Under the pieces are notes generated by a model. The model was not told where the DNA came from, ran no database searches, and worked only from the letters and a program-made list of their open reading frames with translations. From Candidatus Jettenia caeni (GTDB lineage: Bacteria; Planctomycetota; Brocadiia; Brocadiales; Brocadiaceae), in the NCBI GenBank assembly GCA_000296795.1, contig BAFH01000003.1:1674401-1738400 (forward strand): a stretch of DNA of 64,000 nucleotides. Direction: 5' to 3'. This document shows positions 31,280-40,023 of this stretch, one piece after another. The number at the start of each line of letters is the position of its first letter. Position 1 is the first letter of the stretch. Made by a program: the position numbers and the translations under genes.

Positions 31280-32779
31280 ATGAGTTTTTTCAGGTTTACA
31301 GTAAGAATATATCCTTACATTGGTATATTTTTTCTCATTATTTTCAAAATATTCCTTCCTGGAATATTTTTTGCTATAAACCTGGAAGCAAACACAAATA
31401 ATTTAAACAAACAAATTCAAACCCTATTAAAAAATCTCGATCTGAAACAGGTATCATGTGGTATTAGCGTTGTATCTCTTAAAAAGAATGTGTCGGTATA
31501 TAATTACCGAAGCAACAATTTATTTAGTGTTGCCTCAAATATGAAACTTCTCACCACTGCCGCGGCTTTAGATTATTTGGGACCAAATTTTACCTATGAA
31601 ACAAGCATTGAAGCTAACGGTGTAATAACAGATTCAGGGAAACTCAAGGGTGATGTTGTCTTGAAAGGGAGCGGCGATCCCAACCTATCTGGCAGGTTTT
31701 ATCATGGTAATATTTTAGCTGTTCCTGAATCCTGGGCGAATGCTATCAGAAGCAGGGGAATTTCCAGGATTACCGGTGATATTATAGCAGACGATACAAT
31801 CTTCGACCGTGTCTATACCCGTCCTTCATGGTCAAAAAATCAATTGTCAGCATGGTATTGTGCTCCAAGCTGTGGATTATCATTTAACGATAATTGTGTC
31901 GATATAACACTCATTTCCAGTAAAAAACCAGGAAATGCTGTAATTCTGTTAATAAATCCGGATACATCATATTTTACTATTGTTAATAACTGTATAGGTA
32001 CGTCTGATAAAAAGGAACATGCTTATTCAATGTATCGCGAGCCTGAGACTAATCGGATATTTATCACCGGTAAGTTTTGGATTAATGCATCCCCGAAAAG
32101 GGAGTGGGTAACTGTGTATAATCCGGCTCTTTACCTTGCAACGGTCTTTAAAGAAGTTTTAGAAAAGTATGGAATTCTCGTTGATGGAACTGCCCGCTTA
32201 ATTGATGAAACAGATGTTGCTGATGCCCATAGGGAAAGGATTACACAAACTACTTCTACCATGGGGCAAACTATTTCGGTAACCAATAAACGCAGCCAGA
32301 ACTTTTATGCTGAACAGATACTAAAAACTTTAGGGGCGCATGTTAACGGAGAGGGTAGCACTAAGTCGGGAATAGATATCCTGCATAATTTTATGAATAA
32401 ACTGGGTTTTCATTCTGATGAATATCACATTGAAGACGGTTCAGGATTATCGAAGGGTAACAGGTTCTCTCCGCATATGATAACGTCTCTTCTGACGTAT
32501 ATGTATAAACATCCCCATGGTAAAGTATTGTACGATTCTTTACCTGTATCAGGAAAGGATGGTGGGTTAAAAGATCGAATGGTTTCTCCACAATACAAGA
32601 ATAGAGTACATGCGAAGACAGGGTATATAGCAAAAGTGTCCACGCTTTCCGGATACATAAATACCCCCAATGGAGATGTGCTTGCTTTTTCGATTTTAAT
32701 GAATAATTTTAATAATTTACGTAGCATCCATAAAGTACAGGATGATATTTGCCGGACATTAATAAACTATTATAATTAA
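31280..32779 (+). CDS. dacB: D-alanyl-D-alanine carboxypeptidase/endopeptidase (PBP4, S13 family)
   Basis: 499 residues from ATG 31280; a TTG 24 bases earlier is in frame but less likely. N-terminal signal/anchor helix (YPYIGIFFLIIFKIFLPGIFFA). Active-site motifs: SxxK in SVASNMKLLTT, SxN in RSQNFYAEQI, KTG in VHAKTGYIAKVS. The inserted domain between SxxK and SxN (~100-260) is typical of class C PBPs. It trims or cuts peptidoglycan crosslinks in the periplasm, consistent with a peptidoglycan wall, as does the L,D-transpeptidase at 47261. Confidence 0.9.
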   Translation: MSFFRFTVRIYPYIGIFFLIIFKIFLPGIFFAINLEANTNNLNKQIQTLLKNLDLKQVSCGISVVSLKKNVSVYNYRSNNLFSVASNMKLLTTAAALDYLGPNFTYETSIEANGVITDSGKLKGDVVLKGSGDPNLSGRFYHGNILAVPESWANAIRSRGISRITGDIIADDTIFDRVYTRPSWSKNQLSAWYCAPSCGLSFNDNCVDITLISSKKPGNAVILLINPDTSYFTIVNNCIGTSDKKEHAYSMYREPETNRIFITGKFWINASPKREWVTVYNPALYLATVFKEVLEKYGILVDGTARLIDETDVADAHRERITQTTSTMGQTISVTNKRSQNFYAEQILKTLGAHVNGEGSTKSGIDILHNFMNKLGFHSDEYHIEDGSGLSKGNRFSPHMITSLLTYMYKHPHGKVLYDSLPVSGKDGGLKDRMVSPQYKNRVHAKTGYIAKVSTLSGYINTPNGDVLAFSILMNNFNNLRSIHKVQDDICRTLINYYN

Positions 32780-32788
32780 AATACCTTT

Positions 32789-33412
32789 ATGAGTGAACAT
32801 ATCAAAAGAGTATATTCGCTTTATGCATGGATTTATGATGGCTTTTTTGGAAAAATATTTGAGCCGGGAAGGTATGCCGCTTTTCATATGATGAATGTAA
32901 AGCCCAATGAGACTATCCTCGAAGTCGGTTTGGGGACTGGGCTATCATTACCCTTATACCCAAAAAGTGCTCACGTGATTGGGATCGACATTAGTCAGGA
33001 AATGTTAAATAAAGCCGAGGTTAAAAAACAATATTATACTTTATCAAATGTGACTTTGTATAACATGGATGCATCATCCATGACCTTTGCAGATAACACC
33101 TTCGATAAAGTCATTGCATCTCATGTAATCACCGTAGTTCCCGACCCACTACGTATTTTACATGAGATAAAAAGGGTATGCAAAAAGGATGGAGAGATTT
33201 TTATATTAAATTATGCAGGTTGTAATAACCGGCTTATTTCACGTTTCGAAAAATTTATTTCCCCATGTAGAGATAAATTAGGTTTGGGAAAGCATATAGA
33301 CCTTGATAAGTTACTCCGGGGTGCTCACCTTTCAATCGTACACGAGCAACGGGTAAATTTTCTCGGTATGTGCCGGCTAATAAAATGTAAAAATAATTCT
33401 GTTCTTATATAA
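32789..33412 (+). CDS. SAM-dependent methyltransferase, PmtA-like
   Basis: 207 residues, class I methyltransferase: YSLYAWIYDGFFG opening, motif I ILEVGLGTGLSLPLYP, motif II VIGIDISQEMLNKAE, then MDASSMTFADNTFDKVIASHV. The GTGLSLPLYP form is characteristic for the bacterial phosphatidylethanolamine N-methyltransferase PmtA of the UbiE-like type, but UbiE-like relatives acting on other substrates share it. Starts 10 bases after the PBP4 stop, so probably co-transcribed. Confidence 0.7.
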   Translation: MSEHIKRVYSLYAWIYDGFFGKIFEPGRYAAFHMMNVKPNETILEVGLGTGLSLPLYPKSAHVIGIDISQEMLNKAEVKKQYYTLSNVTLYNMDASSMTFADNTFDKVIASHVITVVPDPLRILHEIKRVCKKDGEIFILNYAGCNNRLISRFEKFISPCRDKLGLGKHIDLDKLLRGAHLSIVHEQRVNFLGMCRLIKCKNNSVLI

Positions 33413-33507
33413 CGTAACGGTTCTGAGAGAGGAAAAAGTATCCTCTTCTCTACCTTATCTCCAGATTGTTGCTTAATATCTCATGTAACGTTTCTTTTGG
33501 AAAATAA

Positions 33508-33554
33508 AAAAGCAGTAATGAAAGATGCCCCACACATCAATCATTACTGCTTTT
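33508..33554. terminator. Rho-independent terminator, bidirectional
   Basis: AAAAGCAGTAATGA and its exact complement TCATTACTGCTTTT (14 bp) separated by 19 bases, with A and T runs on both sides. It lies between two convergent genes and can serve both. Confidence 0.8.
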
Positions 33555-33576
33555 AAAAACGTAAAAAATATATTTC

Positions 33577-34326
33577 TTATTGTAAAGGATTGGCTATGAG
33601 CTTTGTACCAAAGGCGTGAGCTGTCTTTCCAATCCGATACTCACCATCTACTGATACAATAACCTCTTTAACCATGCTATTAGCCGATACTTTTTCAGGC
33701 TCATTATCACAAAGTATAACATCATAGGATAAAGACCAGTCTTTTATATCTTTATCAAGATCAACAAACCGAGATCCTATATGTTTCGATAACTCATTGA
33801 TTTCCGGAGTTACAAAAGTAAGCCGAATATTGTTAAGGTTAATTAAACGTTCCTGGTAAACTTTGGCTTTTCCATAAGCTGGTTTGAACTCTGGTACCAA
33901 ATCAACAACCTTTCCAAGGGAAACCGGACCATCCAGAAATTTTATAAAATATTCCTTTACACGCCATACTTTTTGCCCGTCAATCGTATCTTCACCATAA
34001 TAAAATCTAAACTCACAATTACTTCCATTCCTTTTCAAATAATAGAAATCATGGACGGAAACATCGTATAAGAATTGTGCTCTCAGGATACTTTCCTCTT
34101 CCGGTGTTACCATTGCATATCGTCTGAAAGGTTCTTCTTCACAATATAAATAGGTTGGTTTCCCAAACTTTTCATTAACTTCTGCTTTTGTTAAACCAAT
34201 AATACCATCTTCTAAGGTCTCTTTAGCAGAGAGATTATTGTTTACAAAAAGACCTATTCCCAACAAACACATAAATGGTAGCGTTACTGAAATCAATTTA
34301 CTTCTCATAACTTCCATCCCTTTCAT
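33577..34326 (-). CDS. Secreted protein of unknown function
   Basis: 249 residues (or 243 from the second in-frame Met, residue 7). Signal peptide: KLISVTLPFMCLLGIGLFVNN then LSA. Mature part starts with DGIIGLTKAEVNEKFGKPTY, a motif like SmpA/OmlA or BamE-type lipoproteins (G.T...V...G.P), followed by a beta-rich part (CEFRFYYGEDTIDGQKVWRVKEYFIKFLDG). No lipobox. Monocistronic, leftward, ended by the shared terminator. Possibly an outer-envelope assembly or hypothetical protein; function unknown. Confidence 0.7.
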   Translation of the reverse strand: MKGMEVMRSKLISVTLPFMCLLGIGLFVNNNLSAKETLEDGIIGLTKAEVNEKFGKPTYLYCEEEPFRRYAMVTPEEESILRAQFLYDVSVHDFYYLKRNGSNCEFRFYYGEDTIDGQKVWRVKEYFIKFLDGPVSLGKVVDLVPEFKPAYGKAKVYQERLINLNNIRLTFVTPEINELSKHIGSRFVDLDKDIKDWSLSYDVILCDNEPEKVSANSMVKEVIVSVDGEYRIGKTAHAFGTKLIANPLQ

Positions 34327-34673
34327 TTTACCTTGTACTTATCGTATAGAATTATGCTTAAACAGCATTACAATTATGTAAAAATTTAAGAATGTAGTAT
34401 ATAAATTAGCATAATATTTGTCAATTAATTATTATCTAAAAAGGTAAAGACCCTGGAAGAATTTGAGAATTGAAACGACGTTTTAAGTTTTAGATTGATT
34501 TAAATCCAATGCGTGGAGATCGGCAAGCTTATTCCATAAGTATTCCGAATATCAGATATATCCTATTGACAAATTTTCTTTGACAGTTAATCCATATCAT
34601 GTTACAAGTAAATATTTATACTTTCTATTAACCAATTCAATACGTAAGTGTGTTCTTGAAAGGAATGTAAAAG
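34327..34673. other. Divergent intergenic region with candidate promoter
   Basis: No gene seen. On the plus strand two TTGACA boxes stand at 34566-34571 and 34580-34585; the second is followed after 16 bases by TTACAA (34602-34607), a plausible promoter for the gene at 34674. The rest is AT-rich without clear structure. Confidence 0.35.
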
Positions 34674-35399
34674 ATGTTAAAGAAAATATCTCTATTGATA
34701 CTTGCTTTATTCATTGTTTCAAAGGCCTCGTATGCTTTTGAAAGTGGCACTCTCCGTGGTCGTATTATGGATGGTTTTGGCAAACCTCTTTCTTTTGCTG
34801 ATGTCACAGCTATATCTAACGGATCGAAGTTGAGGGCGTCTTCCGATTCAACAGGTAATTTTTCTATCAGTTACCATCCTGGCAATATTAAACTGACCTT
34901 TGATAAAGGAGGGTATATCCCTTTATACATACCGTTATCGCTTGATGAGACAACCGATCTCTCGATTGGTGATATTACCTTGTGGAAAATACCTCCGAAA
35001 GGGGGGCTTTTTGTTGTGGGTGATAACGCCTATGGGGAAATTAATAACGCTGAGTACTATTCTGAAAGTACTAGTAAGGAAAAGCGTTTTTATGCAAAAG
35101 GTTCACCGACAAAGATTAAAGGCCGGGAACTGAAATTTATTGATTTTCAAACAGATAATCCTCTGGTAATAGGGAAGACGCTTTACCGTGTTGATTCAAA
35201 TAATTCATTAGGAAGCATTGTCTTTTACCCTACCCAGAGTTACGTTTTAAATAAAGAAAAGGATGCGTACACAAAGATTGCTGATAATGTTGGTATGCGG
35301 AAATTAGAATTGCCGCCAGGCCGCTATTTCTATTGTGTAGGAGAAATAACAATACGGTCGAAGGTTGGACCTGGGTTCTTTTTTGAGGTATCTTCTTAA
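34674..35399 (+). CDS. Secreted protein with carboxypeptidase-regulatory-like domain
   Basis: 241 residues, AAAGGAATG site. Signal peptide MLKKISLLILALFIVSKASYA. Residues ~24-105 are a CarboxypepD_reg-like beta sandwich (GTLRGRIMDGFGKPLSFADVTAI, SDSTGNFSISYHPGNIKLTFDKGGY). The C-terminal ~130 residues (YGEINNAEYYSE, KFIDFQTDNPLVIGK) are beta-rich and unrecognised. Ends 4 bases inside the ftsH gene, tail to tail. Probably an envelope protein. Confidence 0.65.
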   Translation: MLKKISLLILALFIVSKASYAFESGTLRGRIMDGFGKPLSFADVTAISNGSKLRASSDSTGNFSISYHPGNIKLTFDKGGYIPLYIPLSLDETTDLSIGDITLWKIPPKGGLFVVGDNAYGEINNAEYYSESTSKEKRFYAKGSPTKIKGRELKFIDFQTDNPLVIGKTLYRVDSNNSLGSIVFYPTQSYVLNKEKDAYTKIADNVGMRKLELPPGRYFYCVGEITIRSKVGPGFFFEVSS

Positions 35400-37276
35400 A
35401 GAGCGTTATTTTTTGGATCGGGGAGGTTGTGAGATATAATTTCCCTCAGTTCTTCACCTTCAATGACCTCCTTCTCCAGAAGTCGTTTTGCGAGAATTTG
35501 TAAACGGCCTTTGTTTTCCGAAAGTATATCTTTTACTCTTGTGTAGGAGTCGAAGATGATTTTTTTGACTTCATTATCAATTTCTTTTGAAATCTCTTCG
35601 CTTGATTCACGGCCCGAGTACCCAAACTCCAGGAATTGTGATTTTCTTTTTTGAAATGTCATAGGACCAATTTTTTCACTCATGCCATATTCTTTAACCA
35701 TACTCATTGCAATCTCTGTCGCCCGCTCCAGGTCGTTTTGCGCCCCTGTAGAAATCTCATGAAAGATCATTTCTTCCGCTGCGCGCCCGCCGAGTAGTAC
35801 GGCAAGCCGGTCCAATAATTCTGATCGTGTTAACAAGTACCGGTCTTCAGTAGGCAACTGGAGTGTATATCCCAATGCAGCAATACCGCGTGGAATAATG
35901 GAAATTCTATGGACTTTGTCAGCGCCCGGAACTGATTCTGCAACTAAAGCATGGCCTGACTCGTGATAAGCAACGATCTCCAACTCCTTTTTGCTCATAA
36001 CTCTTTTTTTCTTTTCTAATCCGGCAACTACCCGGTTAATCGATTCTTCAAAATTTTCCATATCCACAGATTCTTTTCCCATTCGTGCAGCAAGAAGCGC
36101 TGCCTCGTTAACGACATTGGCAAGATCCGCTCCGACAAAGCCTGGTGTTCGTGCAGCAATAATTTTTATATCTACAGCCTTGCCAACCTTCACATTTTTG
36201 CAATGAACCTGTAATATTTCTTCGCGCCCTTTGATATCGGGTCTGTCTACCAGGATATGCCTGTCAAACCTTCCGGGCCTTAATAAAGCCGGGTCCAGAA
36301 TCTCTGGCCTGTTTGTTGCCGCCATGATAATTACCCCTTTCCGGGTATCAAATCCGTCCATTTCTATAAGAAGTTGATTTAACGTATTTTCCCGTTCTTC
36401 GTGACCACCTGAAATAGGCGCTGCTGCACGTATTTTTCCCAAAGCATCAACTTCATCAATAAATATAATACAAGGGGCCTTTTCCTGTGCCTGTCCAAAG
36501 AGATCACGCACTCGCGCGGCTCCCACTCCAACAAACATCTCGACAAATCCTGATCCGCTCATAGAGAAAAAAGGCACTTTCGCTTCACCTGCTACTGCTT
36601 TGGCTAGCAATGTCTTACCCGTGCCGGTAGGTCCCACAAGCAGTACCCCTTTGGGTATCTTTCCACCCAATCTCTGGTATTTTTGTGGGTTTTGAAGATA
36701 ATCGATAATCTCTTTTAACTCTTCCTTTGCTTCATCAACGCCGGCTACATCATCAAATGTAACACCGGTATTCTTGTCGATGTAAAGGCTAGCCCGACTT
36801 TTTCCGATGGACATAAGTCCTGCTCCGGTTGCTCCACGCCTGGCCCGTGATATCATAATGAGAAAAATTATCATAGGGATAAACCAGAGTAAAAACAGAC
36901 TGCCACGCCATCCTCCGCTTTCAAGTGCAGAAAATTTTATATTATGCGCAACAAGTTCTTTTACCAGATTTGGGTCTTCTACCTTGACCGTTGTTACGCC
37001 CTTCTTACCTTTTTGTTCTGCTTCGGCTTTTAAAATCCCTCTGATCGTTGTCGGATAGAAGATTACCTCTTCCAGTTTATTTTCCTGTATTAATTTCCGG
37101 AATTCACTATAAGGAATATTCTCTGTTTTTACGAAGTCAGCCTTTGCAATACGATGCAGGGTGAAAATTGATAGAAAGAGGAGAAATATTACAGATATTT
37201 TACAGAAATATTTTGGTGTCATTCTCACTAACCTCATGTTATTTTGGGAGTAAACCTTTACGATCCTTTGGTTCAT
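35396..37276 (-). CDS. ftsH: ATP-dependent zinc metalloprotease FtsH
   Basis: 626 residues. N-terminal helix ([17 protein letters not shown]), a periplasmic region of ~85 residues ([18 protein letters not shown]), second helix ([15 protein letters not shown]). AAA domain: [13 protein letters not shown], Walker A GPTGTGKT, Walker [15 protein letters not shown] with [19 protein letters not shown]. Peptidase domain with HESGH zinc motif and the third ligand near GARAEEM-like [10 protein letters not shown]. It degrades unstable membrane and regulatory proteins. Start taken at 37276; MRLVRM 13 residues later is an alternative. Confidence 0.95.
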   Translation of the reverse strand: MNQRIVKVYSQNNMRLVRMTPKYFCKISVIFLLFLSIFTLHRIAKADFVKTENIPYSEFRKLIQENKLEEVIFYPTTIRGILKAEAEQKGKKGVTTVKVEDPNLVKELVAHNIKFSALESGGWRGSLFLLWFIPMIIFLIMISRARRGATGAGLMSIGKSRASLYIDKNTGVTFDDVAGVDEAKEELKEIIDYLQNPQKYQRLGGKIPKGVLLVGPTGTGKTLLAKAVAGEAKVPFFSMSGSGFVEMFVGVGAARVRDLFGQAQEKAPCIIFIDEVDALGKIRAAAPISGGHEERENTLNQLLIEMDGFDTRKGVIIMAATNRPEILDPALLRPGRFDRHILVDRPDIKGREEILQVHCKNVKVGKAVDIKIIAARTPGFVGADLANVVNEAALLAARMGKESVDMENFEESINRVVAGLEKKKRVMSKKELEIVAYHESGHALVAESVPGADKVHRISIIPRGIAALGYTLQLPTEDRYLLTRSELLDRLAVLLGGRAAEEMIFHEISTGAQNDLERATEIAMSMVKEYGMSEKIGPMTFQKRKSQFLEFGYSGRESSEEISKEIDNEVKKIIFDSYTRVKDILSENKGRLQILAKRLLEKEVIEGEELREIISHNLPDPKNNAL

Positions 37277-37483
37277 AAAAAGGTGGGGAGACTCTGTGTC
37301 GGAGGTCCTTGTGGCCTGCCTAAATTATATTACAAAGTATCTACTCCTTTGGCAACCTATAATTTGAATGCTGATCTGCATGTCTAATTTTATGTATAGT
37401 ATTCTCTTTTCTGATATTAATTATTGACTCACATGATTACAGGCCATAAAATTAATTTTAATTTATTTTGTTAACTCTGATTC

Positions 37484-37678
37484 ATGGAAGTTATGTTTCA
37501 ACCAAGTTATATAAATTTGTATGTGAATATCATGGATCAATATCATCCCTGTTATCTTTCACATAAGTATGCAGAGATTAATCGCTGTATCAATGATGAG
37601 GAGTTTGAAAATGTCCTTCAGATAGCATGGGAAGAGGGCATCCACAGATTAGACTCTCAAATGAGCATTTACCCGTAG
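37484..37678 (+). pseudogene. C-terminal remnant of a PflX/COG1313-type radical SAM protein
   Basis: 64 codons. The stretch VNIMDQYHPCYLSHKYAEINR...EEFENVLQIAWEEGIHRLD resembles the last ~60 residues of COG1313 (PflX-like, pyruvate formate-lyase activase-related) radical SAM proteins, which end in V..MDQY.P.......INR.....E.......A...G..RLD. The CxxxCxxC radical SAM core is absent and nothing upstream encodes it. Likely a gene remnant that may still be open by chance. Ends 10 bases before the flavoprotein gene. Confidence 0.5.
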
Positions 37679-37688
37679 CTGATCCCAT

Positions 37689-38924
37689 ATGGCGGATAGA
37701 TATGATCTCATCGTTATTGGTGGAGGGCCGGCCGGTATGATCGCTGCCGGTCGGGCTGGAGAACGGGGAAAAAAGGTCATACTTCTTGAAAAGACAAATC
37801 ATCTGGGCAAAAAACTCCTCATGTGTGCTGCCGGCCGATGTAATATAACCAATACTGCCCCATTAGAGATATTTGTAAAGGCATACGAGAAGGGAGGCCC
37901 TTTCCTTCGCACAGCATTGGAAATATTTGATAATGAGAGATTACGCTCATTCTTTACATTGTACGGTATAGAAACAGTTGCGGAAAATAAAGGCCGTGTC
38001 TTTCCGAAAAGCCAAAGGGCGGACTCTATCCTGAAAGCGCTCGAGGCTTACCTGTATGATCACAAAGTAACAATCCAGACTAGTTCGTCTGTCCTGCGAA
38101 TACAAGCAGAAGGCAATTGTATACGAGGGGTAGAAACAAACCGAGGGGATATTTTTGGACGGAATGTTTTAATTGCAACAGGGGGGCTTAGTTATCCTGC
38201 TACAGGGAGTACGGGTGATGGCTATAGATTCGCCTCGTCAGTAGGTCATACAATTTCACCACTATATCCGGCTATCATTGCCTTCGAAACGGCAGAGACC
38301 TGGGTAAAATCCATACAGGGAACTCCCATGAAAAATGTAAGTATTGCAGCCTGTCAGCAGGGTAAAAAGATTATTGAACATTTTGGTGAGGCGCTTTTTA
38401 CTCATTACGGTATTTCCGGACCAGCCATTCTTGATATGAGCAAGCGCCTTGTTGAGCGTCTGCCAGAAGGACCCATACGAATACACATAGATTTTAAACC
38501 GAATCATGCATTCCATGAACTTGACATCCTCCTGCTAGACCAGATGAAACGGCATGGTAGTAAGGCAATCAAATCCTGCTTAACTTTTCTTATTCCGGAA
38601 AAATTGGTTTCTATTCTTCTGCGTCTTTGTGACATTGAGCTGCAAAAAAAGGCAGCACAAATAACGGCACCGGAGAGGAAGAAAATACTGAAACAACTCA
38701 AAGGACTATCTCTTACCCTCGTTCGTCATCGTCCGGTTGAGGAGGCTATCGTAATGGCAGGTGGTATAAATTTGCATGAAGTTGATCCAAGGACAATGAG
38801 ATCTAAACTCCGGGAAGGATTGTATTTTGCGGGAGAGGTGCTTGATATAGATGGTCCCACCGGCGGGTTCAATCTCCAGGCGGCATTTTCTACCGGATAT
38901 CTTGCGGCGGATTCAATAATCTAG
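37689..38924 (+). CDS. FAD/NAD(P)-dependent oxidoreductase, HI0933/YhiN family
   Basis: 411 residues. N-terminal Rossmann FAD motif DLIVIGGGPAGMIAAGRAGERG with the acidic ribose-binding E in LLEKTNHLGKK, then the family hallmark GKKLLMCAAGRCNITNT. Central ATGGLSYPATGSTGDGY and C-terminal AGEVLDIDGPTGGFNLQAAFSTG, both diagnostic of the HI0933-like (BaiN/YhiN) flavoproteins. Substrate unknown. Full length. No good ribosome site is seen before the ATG. Confidence 0.9.
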   Translation: MADRYDLIVIGGGPAGMIAAGRAGERGKKVILLEKTNHLGKKLLMCAAGRCNITNTAPLEIFVKAYEKGGPFLRTALEIFDNERLRSFFTLYGIETVAENKGRVFPKSQRADSILKALEAYLYDHKVTIQTSSSVLRIQAEGNCIRGVETNRGDIFGRNVLIATGGLSYPATGSTGDGYRFASSVGHTISPLYPAIIAFETAETWVKSIQGTPMKNVSIAACQQGKKIIEHFGEALFTHYGISGPAILDMSKRLVERLPEGPIRIHIDFKPNHAFHELDILLLDQMKRHGSKAIKSCLTFLIPEKLVSILLRLCDIELQKKAAQITAPERKKILKQLKGLSLTLVRHRPVEEAIVMAGGINLHEVDPRTMRSKLREGLYFAGEVLDIDGPTGGFNLQAAFSTGYLAADSII

Positions 38925-39050
38925 ATAACCTTAATGTTAAATTAAAAAGCCGTTTGATTTTTATTCTATGATATGGTATTTACTTAAACTTTCAGACATA
39001 CGTAAAGTTCCTCAAAATATTTTGATATACTTTTAAAAGGAGTGGAGGCT

Positions 39051-39986
39051 ATGCATCGTGGTATTCTGATTATTGTCTATCTTCTCGGCTTGTCACTGTT
39101 TACTCAAATACCCCGTAGTTTTGCAAATGACGAAAAGGTACAAAATATCACAGGAAATGCTTCTCTTAGTGAAAACGGATTAAAACATCACGGTCTGCAA
39201 AGAAACCTTGAATTTTCAAACTTCCTTGAAGGATGGTTAACACCCTGGGAGAAGTACGAAGAAAGTAAAACCCAAGCGCACAGAGTACCTCTCTTACGTA
39301 TTGTGCCTGCATTCTTTAAGAGAGAAGTTCGTTTTAATTATATTTACATAGATGATGAAGATGATGGGGAGTTGGATGCTCATGAGTGGGGGTTGGCATT
39401 AGAGCTTCCTCTTACCCTGCGTATTAAGCTCGATGTAGAGACAAAAGTATTATATACGAGTGGAGGCACCGAAAACGTTGGAGTTGGAGACACTAGATTT
39501 GCTTTAAGAGCCATGCTTCTGGAATCGAATACCTTCTCGTTGTCAACAGGTTCTGTTATCGATGTTCCCACAGGTGATGAGGACCGGCATCTGGGTAGCG
39601 GGGTAACAACCCTTGGTCAGCAACTTGCGTTTTGGATGGATATGGGACATCGCATAAGCCTGCATTCCTTTTTAGGTGTTGATGTCCCTACCGGTGGAGA
39701 TCACAAAGAAGATGCCAATGTAGATTTTCTTTATGGTGTGGCATTATCAAAAACCTTTACCATGGAAAATGTTCCAGTCCTGGAAGGTATTACACCATTT
39801 ATTGAATTGAATGGCCAAAAAGGGTTTGGATTGGAAGAGCATGAAGAATACCGTCTAGATATTCTTCCAGGCATGCGTTGGGATCTTTCTCACGAACTGT
39901 ATGTTATGCATGGTATTGAAATTCCTTTGAATGGAACAGAAGAGTTTGATAAACGGGTTTGGTTTAGTGTTATCAAAGATTTTTAA
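39051..39986 (+). CDS. Outer-membrane beta-barrel protein (DUF3187/MetA-pathway-like)
   Basis: 311 residues from ATG 39051 preceded by GGAGTGGAGG; a GTG nine bases earlier is inside the site. Signal peptide RGILIIVYLLGLSLFTQIPRSFA. Mature protein is made of alternating amphipathic strands ending in aromatic residues: FNYIYIDDEDDG, LALELPLTLRIKLDVETKVLY, GVGDTRFALRAML, SGSVIDVPTG, VDFLYGVALSKTF, and a C-terminal WFSVIKDF with final Phe, typical for barrels inserted by BamA. DVPTGDE and DVPTGGD motifs are common in this family. Substrate unknown. Confidence 0.7.
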   Translation: MHRGILIIVYLLGLSLFTQIPRSFANDEKVQNITGNASLSENGLKHHGLQRNLEFSNFLEGWLTPWEKYEESKTQAHRVPLLRIVPAFFKREVRFNYIYIDDEDDGELDAHEWGLALELPLTLRIKLDVETKVLYTSGGTENVGVGDTRFALRAMLLESNTFSLSTGSVIDVPTGDEDRHLGSGVTTLGQQLAFWMDMGHRISLHSFLGVDVPTGGDHKEDANVDFLYGVALSKTFTMENVPVLEGITPFIELNGQKGFGLEEHEEYRLDILPGMRWDLSHELYVMHGIEIPLNGTEEFDKRVWFSVIKDF

Positions 39987-40023
39987 TTTCAATGGGACGC
40001 ACAAAAAGAACAACAATAAAATA

